Positions 12,201-27,054 of a stretch of DNA of 64,000 nt are shown piece after piece. The notes beneath the pieces are model-generated. The model worked only from the letters and a program-made list of their open reading frames with translations, was not told the origin of the DNA and did no database searches. The stretch is from NCBI RefSeq assembly GCF_937616625.2, contig NC_065573.1, positions 7,517,001 through 7,581,000 of the forward strand. Direction: 5' to 3'. Source of the stretch: Mercurialis annua (lineage: Eukaryota > Streptophyta > Magnoliopsida > Malpighiales > Euphorbiaceae). A program made the translations under genes and the position numbers. Numbering within the stretch: position 1 is the stretch's first letter; each line of letters starts with the position of its first letter.

Positions 12201-15200
12201 TTTTAGCGATTTAAGCGAAACATTTACAAACGTTACGAAACAAATCCAAACGTATCACCTTTTTAGCGATTTAAGCCAAACGTTTACAAACGTTATAAAA
12301 TAAATCCAAACGTATCACCTTTTTAGCTATTTAAGTCATAGGTTTACAAATGTTACGAAACAAATCCAAACAATTCCCCATATTAGCGATTTAAGCCAAA
12401 CGTTTACAAACGTTACGAAATAAATCCAAACGTTTAAAATGTTACGAAACAAATCCAAATGTTTCATATTTTTAGCGATTTAAGCAACTGTTTACAAACG
12501 TTACGAAACAAATCCAAACATTTCACCTTTTTGCGATCTAAGCCAAACGTTTACAAACGTTACAAAACAAAATCAAATGTTTTACCTTTTTAGCGATTTA
12601 AGCCAAACGTTTAAAACGTTGTGAAACCAATCCAAACGTTTAAAACGTTACGAAACAAATCAAAACGTTTCATCTTTTTAGAGATTTACGCCAAACGTTT
12701 ACAAATGTTACGAAACAAAACCAAACGTTTCCCCTATTTAGCGATTTAAGACAAACATTTACAAGCGCTACGAAACAACTCCAAACATTTCACCTTTTTA
12801 GCGATTTAAGCCAAACGTTTACAAACATTACGAAACAAATCCAAATGTTTCACCTTTTTAGCGATGTAAGCCAAACGTTTACAAACATTAGGAAACAAAT
12901 CCAAACGTTTCCCCTTTTTAGCAATTTAAGCCAAATGTTTACAAACGTTACAATAACAAATCCAAACGTTTCACCTTTATAGTAATTTAAGCCAAACGTA
13001 AAGAAACGTTACGAAACAAATAAAAATGTTTCCCCTTTTTAGCGATTTAGAATAGACGTTTACAAACGTTACGAAACAAATCCTAACGTTTCCCCATTTT
13101 AGCTAATTAAGCCAAACGTATACCAACGTTACGAGATAAATCCAAACGTCTAAAACGTTACGAAACAAATCCAAACGTTTAAAACATTACGAAACAAATC
13201 CAAACGTTTCAAATTTTTAGCGATTTAAGTCAAACGTTTACAAACGTTACGAAACAAATCCAAACGTTTCACATTTTTAGCTATTTAAGCCAAGCGTTTA
13301 CAAACGTTGCGAAAAAACACCAAACGTTTAAAACGTTACAAAACAAATTCAAACGTTTCCCATTTCTAGCGAAATAAGCCAAAGGTTTACAAACGTTACG
13401 AAACAAATCCAAACATTTCCCCTTTTTAGCAATTTAAGCCAAACGATTACAATGTTATGAAACAAATCAAAACGTTTCACCTTTTTAGCAATTTAAGCCA
13501 AACGTTTAAATATTACGAAACAAATCCAAACGTTTCACATTTTTAGCGATTTAAGCCAATCGTTTACAAACGTTATGAACAAAACAAAACATTTCACCTT
13601 TTTAGCGATTTAAGCCAAACGTTTACAAACGTTACAAAACAAAGCCAAACGTTTACAAACATTACGTACGTATACCAACGTTTAAAATGTTTGGATTTGT
13701 TTAAAACTTTACGAAACAAATCCAAACGTATAACCTTTTTAGCTATTTAAGTCACACATTTACAAACGTTACGAAACAAATCCAAACATTTTCCCATTTT
13801 AGCGATTTAAGCCAAACGTCTGCAAACGTTACGAAATAAATCCAAACGTTTAAAACGTTACGAAACAAATCCAAATGTTTCACATTTCTAGCGACTTAAG
13901 CAAACGTTTACAAACATTACGAAACAAATCCAAACATTTAACCTTTTTGCGATCTAAGCCAAATGTTTACAAACGTTACAAAACAAATCCAAATGTTTTG
14001 CCTTTTTAGCGATTGAAGCCAAACGTTTAAAACGTTGTGAAACCAATCCAAACATTTAAAACGTTACGAAACAACTCAAAACGTTTCATCTTTTTAGAGA
14101 TTTACGCCAAACGTTTACAAACGTTACGAAACAAAACGAAATGTTTCCCCTATTTAGCGATTTAAGACAAACATTTACAAGCGCTACGAAACAACTCCAA
14201 ACATTTCACCTTTTTTAGCGATTTAAGCCAAACGTTTACAAACATTACGAAACAAATCCAAACGTTTCACCTTTTTAGCGATGTAAGCCAAATGTTTACA
14301 AACATTAGGAAACAAATCCAAACGTTTCACCTTTTAGCAATTTAAGCCAAATGTTTTACAAACGTTACAAAAACAAATCCAAACGTTTCACCTTTATAGT
14401 AATTTAAGCCAAACGTAAACAAACGTTACGAAACAAATAAAAATGTTTCCCCTTTTTAGCGATTTAGGATAAACGTTTACAAACGTTACGAAACAAATCC
14501 TAACGTTTCCCCATTTTAGCTATTTAAACCAAACTTATACAAACGTGACGAAATAAATCCAAACGTCTAAAACGTTACGAAACAAATCCAAACGTTTAAA
14601 ACGTTACGAAACAAATCCAAACGTTTCAAATTTTTAGCGATTTAAGTCAAACGTTTACAAACGTTACAAAACAAATCCAAACGTTTCACCTTTTTAGGGA
14701 TTTAAGCCAAACGTTTACAAACGTTACAAAACAAATCCAAACGTTTCCCCTTTTTAGCGATTTAAGCCAAACGTTTAAAACGTTACGAAACCAATTCAAA
14801 CGTTTAAAACGTTACGGAAGAATCCAAACGTTTCACCTTTTTAGCTATTTAAGCCAAATGTTTACAAACGTTGCGAAACAAAACCAAACGTTTAAAACGT
14901 TACGAAACAAATTCAAATGTTTCACATTTTTAGCGACTTAAGCAAACGTTTACAAACATTATGAAACAAATCCAAACATTTCACCTTTTTGCGATCTAAG
15001 CCAAATGTTTACAAACGTTACAAAACAAATCCAAATGTTTTACCTTTTTAGTGATTTAAGCCAAACGTTTAAAACGTTGTGAAACCAATCCAAACGTTTT
15101 AAACGTTACGAAACAAATCAAAACGTTTCATCATTTTAGAGATTTAGGCCAAACGTTTACAAACGTTACGAAACAAAACCAAACGTTTCCCCTATTTAGC

Positions 15201-18200
15201 GATTTAAGACAAACATTTACAAGCGCTACGAAACAAATCCAAACATTTCACCTTTTAAGAGATTTAAGCCAAACGTTTACAAACATTACGAAAAAAACCC
15301 AAACGTTTCCCCTTTTTAGCGATTTAAGCCAAACGTTTACAAACATTAGGAAACAAATCCAAACGTTTCCGCATTTTAGCAATTTAAGCCAAATGTTTAC
15401 AAACGTTACAAAAACAAATCCAAATGTTTCACCTTTATAGTAATTTAAGCCAAACGTAAACAAACGTTACGAAGCAGATAAAAATGTTTCGCCTTTTTAG
15501 CGATTTAGGATAAACGTTTACAAACGTTACGAAACAAATCCTAACGTTTCCCCATTTTAGCTATTTAAGCCAAACGTATACAAACGTTACGAAATAAATC
15601 CAAACGTCTAAAACGTTACGAAACAAATCCAAACGTTTCAAATTTTTAGCGATTTAAGTCAAACGTTTACAAACGTTACGAAACAAATCCAAACGTTTCA
15701 CCTTTTTAGTGATTTAAGCCAAACGTTTACAAACGTTACAAAACAAATCCAAACACTTCCCCTTTTTAGCGATCTAAGCCAAACGTTTAAAACGTTACGA
15801 AACCAATTCAAACGTTTAAAACGTTACAGAAGAATCCAAACTTTTCACATTTTTAGCTATTTAAGCCAAACGTTTACAAACGTTGCGAAACAAAACCAAA
15901 CGTTTAAAACGTCACAAAACAAATCCAAACGTTTCCCATTTCTAGCGATATAAGCCAAAGGTTTACAAACGTTACGAAACAAATCCAAACATTTCCCCTT
16001 TTTAGAAATTTAAGCCAAACGATTACAATGTTATGAAACAAATCAAAACGTTTCACCTTTTTAGCAATTTAAGCCAAACGTTTAAATATTACGAAACAAA
16101 TCTAAACGTTTCACATTTTTAGCGATTTAAGCCAATCGTTTACAAACGTTATGAACAAAAATAAATGTTTCACCTTTTTAGCGATTTAAGTCAAACGTTT
16201 ACAAACGTTACAAAACAAAGCCAAACGTTTACAAACATTACGTACGTATACCAACGTTTAAAATTTTTAGATTTGTTTAAAACGTTACGAAACAAATCCA
16301 AACGTTTCATCTTTTTATCGATTTAAGCCAAACATTTACAAACGTTACCAAACCAATCCAAACGTTTCTCCTTTTTATAGATTTAAGCCAAACGTTTTCA
16401 AATGTTGCGAAACAAATCCAAACGTTTTACCTTTTTAGCGATATAAGCCAAACGATTATAAATGTGACGAAACAAATCCAAACGTTTCACCTTTTTAGCG
16501 ATTAAAGCCAAACAGTTACAAAGTTTAAGAAAGAAAACCAAACATTTCACCTTTTTAGCGATTTAAGCAAAACGTTAATGTTACAAAACAAATCAAAACG
16601 TTTCACCTTTTTAGTAATTTAAGCCAAATGTTTACAAGCGTTACAAAACAAATCCAAACGTTTCTCCTTTTTAGCGATTTAAGCCCAAGGTTTACAAACG
16701 TTACGACAGAAATCCAAACGTCTCACCTTTTTAGCAAATTAAGCCAAACGTTTACAACCGTTACGAAACAAATCCAAACGTTTCACCTTTTTAGCAAATT
16801 TAAGCAAAACCTTTACAAACGTTACGAAACAAATCCAAACGTTTCATCTTTTTAGGGATTTAAGCGAAACATTTAAAACGTTACGAAACCAATTCAAATG
16901 TTTAAAACGTTACGAAACAAATCCAAACATTTCACCTTTTTAGCGATTTAAGCCAAACGTTTACAAACGTTACGAAACAAAACCAAACGTTTAAAACGTT
17001 ACGAAAAAAATCCAAATGTTTCGCATTTCTAACGAAATAAGCCAAACATTAACAAACGGTACAAAACAAATCCAAACGTTTCCTCTTTTAGAGATTTAAA
17101 CCAAATGTTTACAAACCTTACAAAACAAATACAAACGTTTCACCTTTTTAGCGATATAAGCCAAACATTTACAAACATGAAGAAACAAATCCAAACGTTT
17201 CACCTTTTTAGCGATTTAAGCCAATCGTTTACAAAGGTTATGAAACAAAACCAAATGTTTCACCTTTTTAGCGATTTAAACCAAACGTTTACAAACGTTA
17301 TAAAACAAATCCAAACGTTTCACCTTTTTAGTAATTTAAGCCAAAGGTTAGCAAACGTTACAAACCAAATCCAAACGTTTCCCTTTTTTAGCGATTTAAG
17401 CCAAACGTTTACTAACGTTACGACACAAATCCAAACGTTTCACCTTTTTAGCAAATTATGCCAAACGTTTACAACCGTTACGAAACAAATCCAAACATTT
17501 CACCTTTTTAGCGATTTAAGCCAAACATTTACAAAGTTACGAAACAAATCCAAACGTTTCCATATATTAGCGATATAAGCCAAACATTTAACACGTTATG
17601 AAACAAATCCAAACATTTCCTCTTTTTTACAATTTTAGCCAAACATTTACAAACATTACGAAATAAAACAAAAAGTTTACAAATGTTACAAAACATATCC
17701 AAGCGTCTCACCTTTATTAGCAATTTAAGCCAAACATTTACAAACGCTACGAAACAAAACCAAACGTTTCACTTTTTTAGGGATTTAAGCCAAACGTTTA
17801 CAAACGTTACAAAACAAATCCAAACGTTTCCCCATTTTAGCGATTTAACCCAAACTTTTACAAACCTTACGAAACAAATCCAAACGTATTAAACGTTACG
17901 AAACAAATCCAAACGTTTCACATTTTTAGCGATTTAAGCCAAACGTTTAAAACGTTGGGAAACAAAAACAGTTATTTACAAATGTTACAAAACAAAGTCA
18001 AACGTTTACAAACATTACGTAAGTATACCAACGTGTAAAACGTTTGGATTTGTTTAAAACGTTACGAAACAAATCCAAACGTTTCACCTTTTTAGCGATT
18101 TAAGCCAAACGTTTACAAACGTTACGAAACAAATCCAAATGTTTCACCTTTTTAGCGATATAAGCCAAACGTTTACAAACATGACGAAACATATCCAAGC

Positions 18201-21200
18201 GTTTCCCCTTTTTAGCGATTTAAGCCAAACGTTTACAAACGTTATGAAACAAAACCAAACGTTTCACCTTTTTACCAATTTAAGCCAAACGTTTACAAAC
18301 ATTACAAAACAAATCCAAACGTTTCACCTTTTTAGCAATTTAAGCCAAATGTTTGCAAACGTTACACAACAAATTTCCCCTTTTTAACGAATTAATCCAA
18401 ACGTTTACAAACATTACGACACAAATCCAAATGTTTCACCTTTTTAGCAAATTAAGCCAAACGTTTACAACCTTTACGAAACAAATCCAAACGTTTTACC
18501 TTTTTAGAGATTTAAGGCAAATGTTTACAAACGATACGAAACAAATCCAAACGTTTCACCTTTTTAGCAATTTAAGCCAAATGTTTACAAACGTTATGAA
18601 AACAAATCCAAGCGTTTCACCTTTTTAGCAATTTACGCCAAACGTTTACAAACGTTACGAAACAAATCGAAACGTTTCACCTTTTAAATCGATTGAAGCC
18701 AAACATTTGCCAACTATATGAAACAAATCCAAACGTTTCTCCATTTGCGATTTAAGCCAAACGTTTACAAATGTTATGAAACAAATCCAAACGTTTTACC
18801 TTTTTAGCAATTTAAGCCAAACGTTTACAAATGCTACAAAACAAATCCAAACATTTCACCTTTTTAGCTATTTAAGCCAAACATTTAAAACGTTACGAAA
18901 TCAATCCAAACGTGTAAATTGTTACGAAACAAATCCAAACGTGTAACATTTTTAGCGATTAAAGCCAAACGTTTACAATTGTTACGAAACAAAACCAAAT
19001 GTTTTATACGTTACAAAACAAATCCAAACGTTTAACGTTTTTAGTTATTTAAGCCAAAGGTTTACAAACATTAAGAAAAAAATCAAAATGTTTTACCTTT
19101 TTAGCAATTTAAGCCAAACATTTACAAACGTTATGAAACAAATCAAAACGTTTCACCTTTTTAGCAATTTAAGCCAAACGTTTAAATATTACGAAACAAA
19201 TCTAAACGTTTCTCATTTTTAGCGATTAAAGCCAATCGTTTACAAACGTTATGAACAAAACAAAAAGTTTCACCTTTTTAGCGATTTAAGCCAAACGTTT
19301 ACAAACGTTACAAAACAAAGCCAAACGTTTACAAACATTACGTACGTATACCAACGTTTAAATTTTTTAGATTTGTTTAAAACGTTACGAAACAAATCCA
19401 AACGTTTCACCTTTTTATCGATTTAAGCTAAACGTTTACAAACGTTACCAAACCAATCCAAACGTTTCTCCTTTTTATAGATTTAAGCCAAACGTTTTCA
19501 AATGTTGCGAAACAAATCCAAACGTTTTACCTTTTTAGCGATATAAGCCAAATGTTTATAAACGTGACGAAACAAATCCAAACGTTTCACCTTTTTAGCG
19601 ATTAAAGCCAAACGGTTACAAAGTTTATGAAAGAAAACCAAACATTTCACCTTTTTAGAGATTTAAGCAAAACGTTAACGTTACAAAACAAATCCAAACG
19701 TTTCACCTTTTTAGCAATTTAAGCCAAATGTTTACAAACGTTACAGAACAAATCCAAACGTTTCTCCTTTTTAGCGATTTAAGCCCAACGTTTACAAACA
19801 TTACGACACAAATCTAAATGTTTCACCTTTTTAGCAAATTAAGCCAAACGTTTACAACCGTTACGAAACAAATCCAAACGTTTCACCTTTTTAGCAAATT
19901 TAAGCAAAACCTTTACAAACGTTACAAAACAAATCCAAACGTTTCACCTTTTTAGGGATTTAAGCGAAACATTTAAAATGTTACGAAACCAATTCAAATG
20001 TTTAAAACGTTACGAAACAAATCCAAACATTTCACCTTTTTAGCGGTTTAAGCCAAACGTTTACAAACGTTACGAAACAAAACCAAACGTTTAAAACATT
20101 ACGAAAAAAATCCAAATGTTTCGCATTTCTAACGAAATAAGCCAAACATTAACAAACGGTACAAAACAAATCCAAACGTTTCCCCTTTTAGAGATTTAAG
20201 CCAAAAGTTTACAAACCTTACGAAAAAAATCCAAACGTTTCACCTTTTTAGCGATATAAGCCAAACATTTACAAACATGAAGAAACAAATCCAAACGTTT
20301 CACCTTTTTAGCGATTTAAGCCAATCGTTTACAAAGGTTATGAAACAAAACCAAATGTTTCACCTTTTTGGCGATTTAAATCAAACGTTTACAAACGTTA
20401 TAAAAGAAATCCAAACGTTTCACCTTTTTAGTAATTTAAGCCAAAGGTTAACAAACGTTATAAAACAAATCCAAACGTTTCCCTTTTTTAGCGATTTAAG
20501 CCAAACGTTTACTAACGTTACGACACAAATCCAAACGTTTCACCTTTTTAGCAAATTATGCCAAACGTTTACAACCGTTACGAAACAAATCCAAACATTT
20601 CACCTTTTTAGCGATTTAAGCCAAACATTTACAAAGTTACGAAACAAATCCAAACGTTTCCATATTTTAGCGATAAAAGCCAAACATTTAACACGTTATG
20701 AAACAAATCCAAACATTTCCTCTTTTTAACGATTTTAGCCAAACATTTACAAACATTACGAAATAAAAGAAAATGTTTACAAATGTTACAAAACATATCC
20801 AAGCGTCTCACCTTTATTAGCAATTTAAGCCGAACGTTTACAAACACTACGAAACAAAATCAAACGTTTCACTTTTTTAGGGATTTAAGCCAAACGTTTA
20901 CAAACGTTACAAAACAAATCCAAACATTTCCCCATTTTAGCGATTTAACCCAAACTTTTACAAACCTTACAAAACAAATCCAAACGTATTAAACGTTACG
21001 AAACAAATCCAAACGTATTAAACGTTACGAACAAATCCAAACGTTTCACATTTTTAGCGATTAAAGCCAAACATTTAAAACGTTGCGAAACAAAAACAAT
21101 TATTTACAAATGTTACAAAATAAAGTGAAACGTTTACAAACATTACGTAAGTATACCAACGTGTAAAACGTTTGGATTTGTTTAAAACGTTACGAAACAA

Positions 21201-24200
21201 ATCCAAACGTTTCACCTTTTTAACGATTTAAGCCAAACGTTTACAAACGTTACGAAACAAATCCAAATGTTTCACCTTTTTAGCGATATAAGCCAAACGT
21301 TTACAAACATGACGAAACATATCCAAACGTTTCCCCTTTTTAGCGATTTAAGCCAAACGTTTACAAAGGTTATGAAACAAAACCAAACGTTTCACCTTTT
21401 ACCAATTTAAGCCAAACGTTTACAAACATTACAAAACAAATCCAAACGTTTCACCTTTTTAGCAATTTAAGCCAAATGTTTGCAAACGTTACACAACAAA
21501 TTTCCCCTTTTTAGCGAATTAAGCCAAACGTTTACAAACATTACGACACAAATCCAAATGTTTCACCTTTTTAGCAAATTAAGCCAAACGTTTACAACCT
21601 TTACGAAACAAATCCAAACGTTTTACCTTTTTAGAGATTTAAGGAAAATGTTTACAAACGATACGAAATAAATCCAAACGTTTCACCTTTTTAGCAATTT
21701 AAGCCAAATGTTTACAAACGTTATGAAAACAAATCCAAGCGTTTCACCTTTTTAGCAATTTACGCCAAACGTTTACAAACGTTACAAAACAAATCGAAAC
21801 GTTTCACCTTTTAAGCGATTGAAGCCAAACATTTACCAACTATATGAAACAAATCCAAACGTTTCTCCATTTGCGATTTAAGCCAAACGTTTACAAATGT
21901 TATGAAACAAATCCAAACGTTTTACCTTTTTAGCAATTTAAGCCAAACGTTTACAAATGCTACAAAACAAATCCAAACATTTCACCTTTTTAGCTATTTA
22001 AGCCAAACATTTAAAACGTTACGAAATCAATCCAAACGTGTAAATTGTTACGAAACAAATCCAAACGTGTAACATTTTTAGCGATTAAAGCCAAACGTTT
22101 ACAATTGTTACGAAACAAAACCAAATGTTTTATACGTTACAAAACAAATCCAAACGTTTAACGTTTTTAGTTATTTAAGCCAAAGGTTTACAAACATTAA
22201 GAAAAAAATCAAAATGTTTTACCTTTTTAGCAATTTAAGCCAAACATTTACAAACGTTATGAAACAAATCAAAACGTTTCACCTTTTTAGCAATTTAAGC
22301 CAAACGTTTAAATATTACGAAACAAATCTAAACGTTTCTCATTTTTAGCGATTTAAGCCAATCGTTTACAAACGTTATGAACAAAACAAAAAGTTTCACC
22401 TTTTTAGCGATTTAAGCCAAACGTTTACAAACGTTACAAAACAAAGCCAAACGTTTACAAACATTACGTACGTATACCAACGTTTAAATTTTTTAGATTT
22501 GTTTAAAACGTTACGAAACAAATCCAAACGTTTCACCTTTTTATCGATTTAAGCCAAACGTTTACAAACGTTACCAAACCAATCCAAACGTTTCTCCTTT
22601 TTATAGATTTAAGCCAAACGTTTTCAAATGTTGCGAAACAAATCCAAACGTTTTACCTTTTTAGCGATATAAGCCAAATGTTTATAAACGTGACGAAACA
22701 AATCCAAACGTTTCACCTTTTTAGCGATTAAAGCCAAACGGTTACAAAGTTTATGAAAGAAAACCAAACATTTCACCTTTTTAGAGATTTAAGCAAAACG
22801 TTAACGTTACAAAACAAATCCAAACGTTTCACCTTTTTAGCAATTTAAGCCAAATGTTTACAAACGTTACAGAACAAATCCAAACGTTTCTCCTTTTTAG
22901 CGATTTAAGCCCAACGTTTACAAACGTTACGACACAAATCTAAATGTTTCACCTTTTTAGCAAATTAAGCCAAACGTTTACAACCGTTACGAAACAAATC
23001 CAAACGTTTCACCTTTTTAGCAAATTTAAGCAAAACCTTTACAAACGTTACAAAACAAATCCAAACGTTTCACCTTTTTAGGGATTTAAGCGAAACATTG
23101 AAAATGTTACGAAACCAATTCAAATGTTTAAAACGTTACGAAACAAATCCAAACATTTCACCTTTTTAGCGGTTTAAGCCAAACGTTTACAAACGTTACG
23201 AAACAAAACCAAACGTTTAAAACATTACGAAAAAAATCCAAATGTTTCGCATTTCTAACGAAATAAGCCAAACATTAACAAACGGTACAAAACAAATCCA
23301 AACGTTTCCCCTTTTAGAGATTTAAGCCAAAAGTTTACAAACCTTATGAAAAAAATCCAAACGTTTCACCTTTTTAGCGATATAAGCCAAACATTTACAA
23401 ACATGAAGAAACAAATCCAAACGTTTCACCTTTTTAGCGATTTAAGCCAATCGTTTACAAAGGTTATGAAACAAAACCAAATGTTTCACCTTTTTGGCGA
23501 TTTAAATCAAACGTTTACAAACGTTATAAAAGAAATCCAAACGTTTCACCTTTTTAGTAATTTAAGCCAAAGGTTAACAAACGTTATAAAACAAATCCAA
23601 ACGTTTCCCTTTTTTAGCGATTTAAGCCAAACGTTTACTAACGTTACGACACAAATCCAAACGTTTCACCTTTTTAGCAAATTATGACAAACTTTTACAA
23701 CCGTTACGAAACAAATCCAAACATTTCACCTTTATAGCGATTTAAGCCAAACATTTACAAAGTTATGAAACAAATCCAAACGTTTCCATATTTTAGCGAT
23801 AAAAGCCAAACATTTAACACGTTATGAAACAAATCCAAACATTTCCTCTTTTTAACGATTTTAGCCAAACATTTACAAACATTACGAAATAAAACAAAAT
23901 GTTTACAAATGTTACAAAACATATCCAAGCATCTCACCTTTATTAGCAATTTAAGCCAAACGTTTACAAACACTACGAAACAAAATCAAACGTTTCACTT
24001 TTTTAGGGATTTAAGCCAAACGTTTACAAACGTTACAAAACAAATCCAAACATTTCCCCATTTTAGCGATTTAACCCAAACTTTTACAAACCTTACAAAA
24101 CAAATCCAAACGTATTAAACGTTACGAAACAAATCCAAACGTATTAAACGTTACGAAACAAATCCAAACGTTTCACATTTTTAGCGATTTAAGCCAAACA

Positions 24201-27054
24201 TTTAAAACGTTGCGAAACAAAAACAATTATTTACAAATGTTACAAAATAAAGTGAAACGTTTACAAACATTACGTAAGTATACCAACGTGTAAAACGTTT
24301 GGATTTGTTTAAAACGTTACGAAACAAATCCAAACGTTTCACCTTTTTAACGATTTAAGCCAAACGTTTACAAACGTTACGAAACAAATCCAAATGTTTC
24401 ACCTTTTTAGCGATATAAGCCAAACGTTTACAAACATGACGAAACATATCCAAACGTTTCCCCTTTTTAGCGATTTAAGCCAAACGTTTACAAAGGTTAT
24501 GAAACAAAACCAAACGTTTCACCTTTTACCAATTTAAGCCAAACGTTTACAAACATTACAAAACAAATCCAAACGTTTCACCTTTTTAGCAATTTAAGCC
24601 AAATGTTTGCAAACGTTACACAACAAATTTCCCCTTTTTAGCGAATTAAGCCAAACGTTTACAAACATTACGACACAAATCCAAATGTTTCACCTTTTTA
24701 GCAAATTAAGCCAAACGTTTACAACCTTTACGAAACAAATCCAAACGTTTTACCTTTTTAGAGATTTAAGGAAAATGTTTACAAACGATACGAAATAAAT
24801 CCAAACGTTTCACCTTTTTAGCAATTTAAGCCAAATGTTTACAAACGTTATGAAAACAAATCCAAGCGTTTCACCTTTTTAGCAATTTATGCCAAACGTT
24901 TACAAACGTTACAAAACAAATCGAAACGTTTCACCTTTTAAGCGATTGAAGCTAAACATTTACCAACTATATGAAACAAATCCAAACGTTTCTCCATTTG
25001 CGATTTAAGCCAAACGTTTACAAATGTTATGAAACAAATCCAAACGTTTTACCTTTTTAGCAATTTAAGCCAAACGTTTACAAATGCTACAAAACAAATC
25101 CAAACATTTCACCTTTTTAGCTATTTAAGCCAAACATTTAAAACGTTACGAAATCAATCCAAACGTGTAAATTGTTACGAAACAAATCCAAACGTGTAAC
25201 ATTTTTAGCGATTAAAGCCAAACGTTTACAATTGTTACGAAACAAAACCAAATGTTTTATACGTTACAAAACAAATCCAAACGTTTAACGTTTTTAGTTA
25301 TTTAAGCCAAAGGTTTACAAACATTAAGAAAAAAATCAAAATGTTTTACCTTTTTAGCAATTTAAGCCAAACATTTACAAACGTTATGAAACAAATCAAA
25401 ACGTTTCACCTTTTTAGCAATTTAAGCCAAACGTTTAAATATTACGAAACAAATCTAAACATTTCTCATTTTTAGCGATTTAAGCCAATCGTTTACAAAC
25501 GTTATGAACAAAACAAAAAGTTTCACCTTTTTAGCGATTTAAGCCAAACGTTTACAAACGTTACAAAACAAAGCCAAACGTTTACAAACATTACGTACGT
25601 ATACCAACGTTGAAATTTTTTAGATTTGTTTAAAACGTTACGAAACAAATCCAAACGTTTCACCTTTTTATCGATTTAAGCCAAACGTTTACAAACGTTA
25701 CCAAAGCAATCCAAACGTTTCTCCTTTTTATAGATTTAAGCCAAACGTTTTCAAATGTTGCGAAACAAATCCAAACGTTTTACCTTTTTAGCGATATAAG
25801 CCAAATGTTTATAAACGTGACGAAACAAATCCAAACGTTTCACCTTTTTAGCGATTAAAGCCAAACGGTTACAAAGTTTATGAAAGAAAACCAAACATTT
25901 CACCTTTTTAGAGATTTAAGCAAAACGTTAACGTTACAAAACAAATCCAAACGTTTCACCTTTTTAGCAATTTAAGCCAAATGTTTACAAACGTTACAGA
26001 ACAAATCCAAACGTTTCTCCTTTTTAGCGATTTAAGCCCAACGTTTACAAACGTTACGACACAAATCTAAATGTTTCACCTTTTTAGCAAATTAAGCCAA
26101 ACGTTTACAACCGTTACGAAACAAATCCAAACGTTTCACCTTTTTAGCAAATTTAAGCAAAACCTTTACAAACGTTACAAAACAAATCCAAACGTTTCAC
26201 CTTTTTAGGGATTTAAGCGAAACATTTAAAACGTTACGAAACCAATTCAAATGTTTAAAACGTTACGAAACAAATCCAAACATTTCACCTTTTTAGCGAT
26301 TTAAGCCAAACGTTTACAAACGTTACAAAACAAAACCAAACGTTTAAAACGTTACGAAAAAAATCCAAATGTTTCGCATTTCTAACGAAATAAGCCAAAC
26401 ATTAACAAACGGTACAAAACAAATCCAAACGTTTCCCCTTTTAGAGATTTAAGGCAAATGTTTACAAACCTTACGAAAAAAATCCAAACGTTTCACCTTT
26501 TTAGCGATATAAGCCAAACATTTACAAACATGAAGAAACAAATCCAAACGTTTCACCTTTTTAGCGATTTAAGCCAATCGTTTACAAAGTTTATGAAACA
26601 AAACCCAATGTTTCACCTTTTTAGCGATTTAAATCAAACGTTTACAAACGTTATAAAAGAAATCCAAACGTTTCACCTTTTTAGTAATTTAAGCCAAAGG
26701 TTAACAAACGTTATAAAACAAATCCAAACGTTTCCTTTTTTTAGCGATTTAAGCCAAATGTTTACTAACGTTACGACACAAATCCAAACGTTTCACCTTT
26801 TTAGCAAATTATGCCAAACGTTTGCAACCGTTACGAAACAAATCCAAACATTTCACCTTTTTAGCGATTTAAGCCAAACATTTACAAAGTTACGAAACAA
26901 ATCCAAATGTTTCCATATTTTAGCGATAAAAGCCAAACATTTAACACGTTATGAAACAAATCCAAACATTTCCTCTTTTTAACGATTTTAGCCAAACATT
27001 TACAAACATTACGAAATAAAACAAAATGTTTACAAATGTTACAAAACATATCCA
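9255..27054. repeat. Main 60-bp satellite array (17.8 kb)
   Basis: Head-to-tail 60-bp monomers. Each is made of two about 30-bp halves that both begin CCAAACGTTT: one continues CACCTTTTTAGCGATTTAAG, the other ACAAACGTTACGAAACAAAT. Short variants of about 28 bp (CCAAACGTTTAAAACGTTACG) and small inverted pieces (near 10466, 11850, 13680, 16250) break the register. The commonest differences between monomers are CG to TG or CA. Because 60 is divisible by three, long open frames of a 20-residue repeat appear (for example 17105-17578); I treat them as by-products. No gene lies in this stretch. Confidence 0.95.
16241..27049. repeat. Higher-order repeat region, period about 3.1 kb
   Basis: The marker CATTACGTACGTATACCAACG has its CGTACGTATA core at 16241, 19341, 22467 and 25594, spacings of 3100, 3126 and 3127 bp. 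A second marker (CGTAAGTATACC) recurs at 18018, 21146 and 24273, and again at 29359 after the solo LTR. Each unit is about 52 monomers with the same internal variants. The 19.3-22.5 and 22.5-25.6 kb units are nearly identical. The array left of 16.2 kb has less regular repeats: the GTTGTGAAACC marker is at about 12.62, 14.04 and 15.08 kb. Confidence 0.9.
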
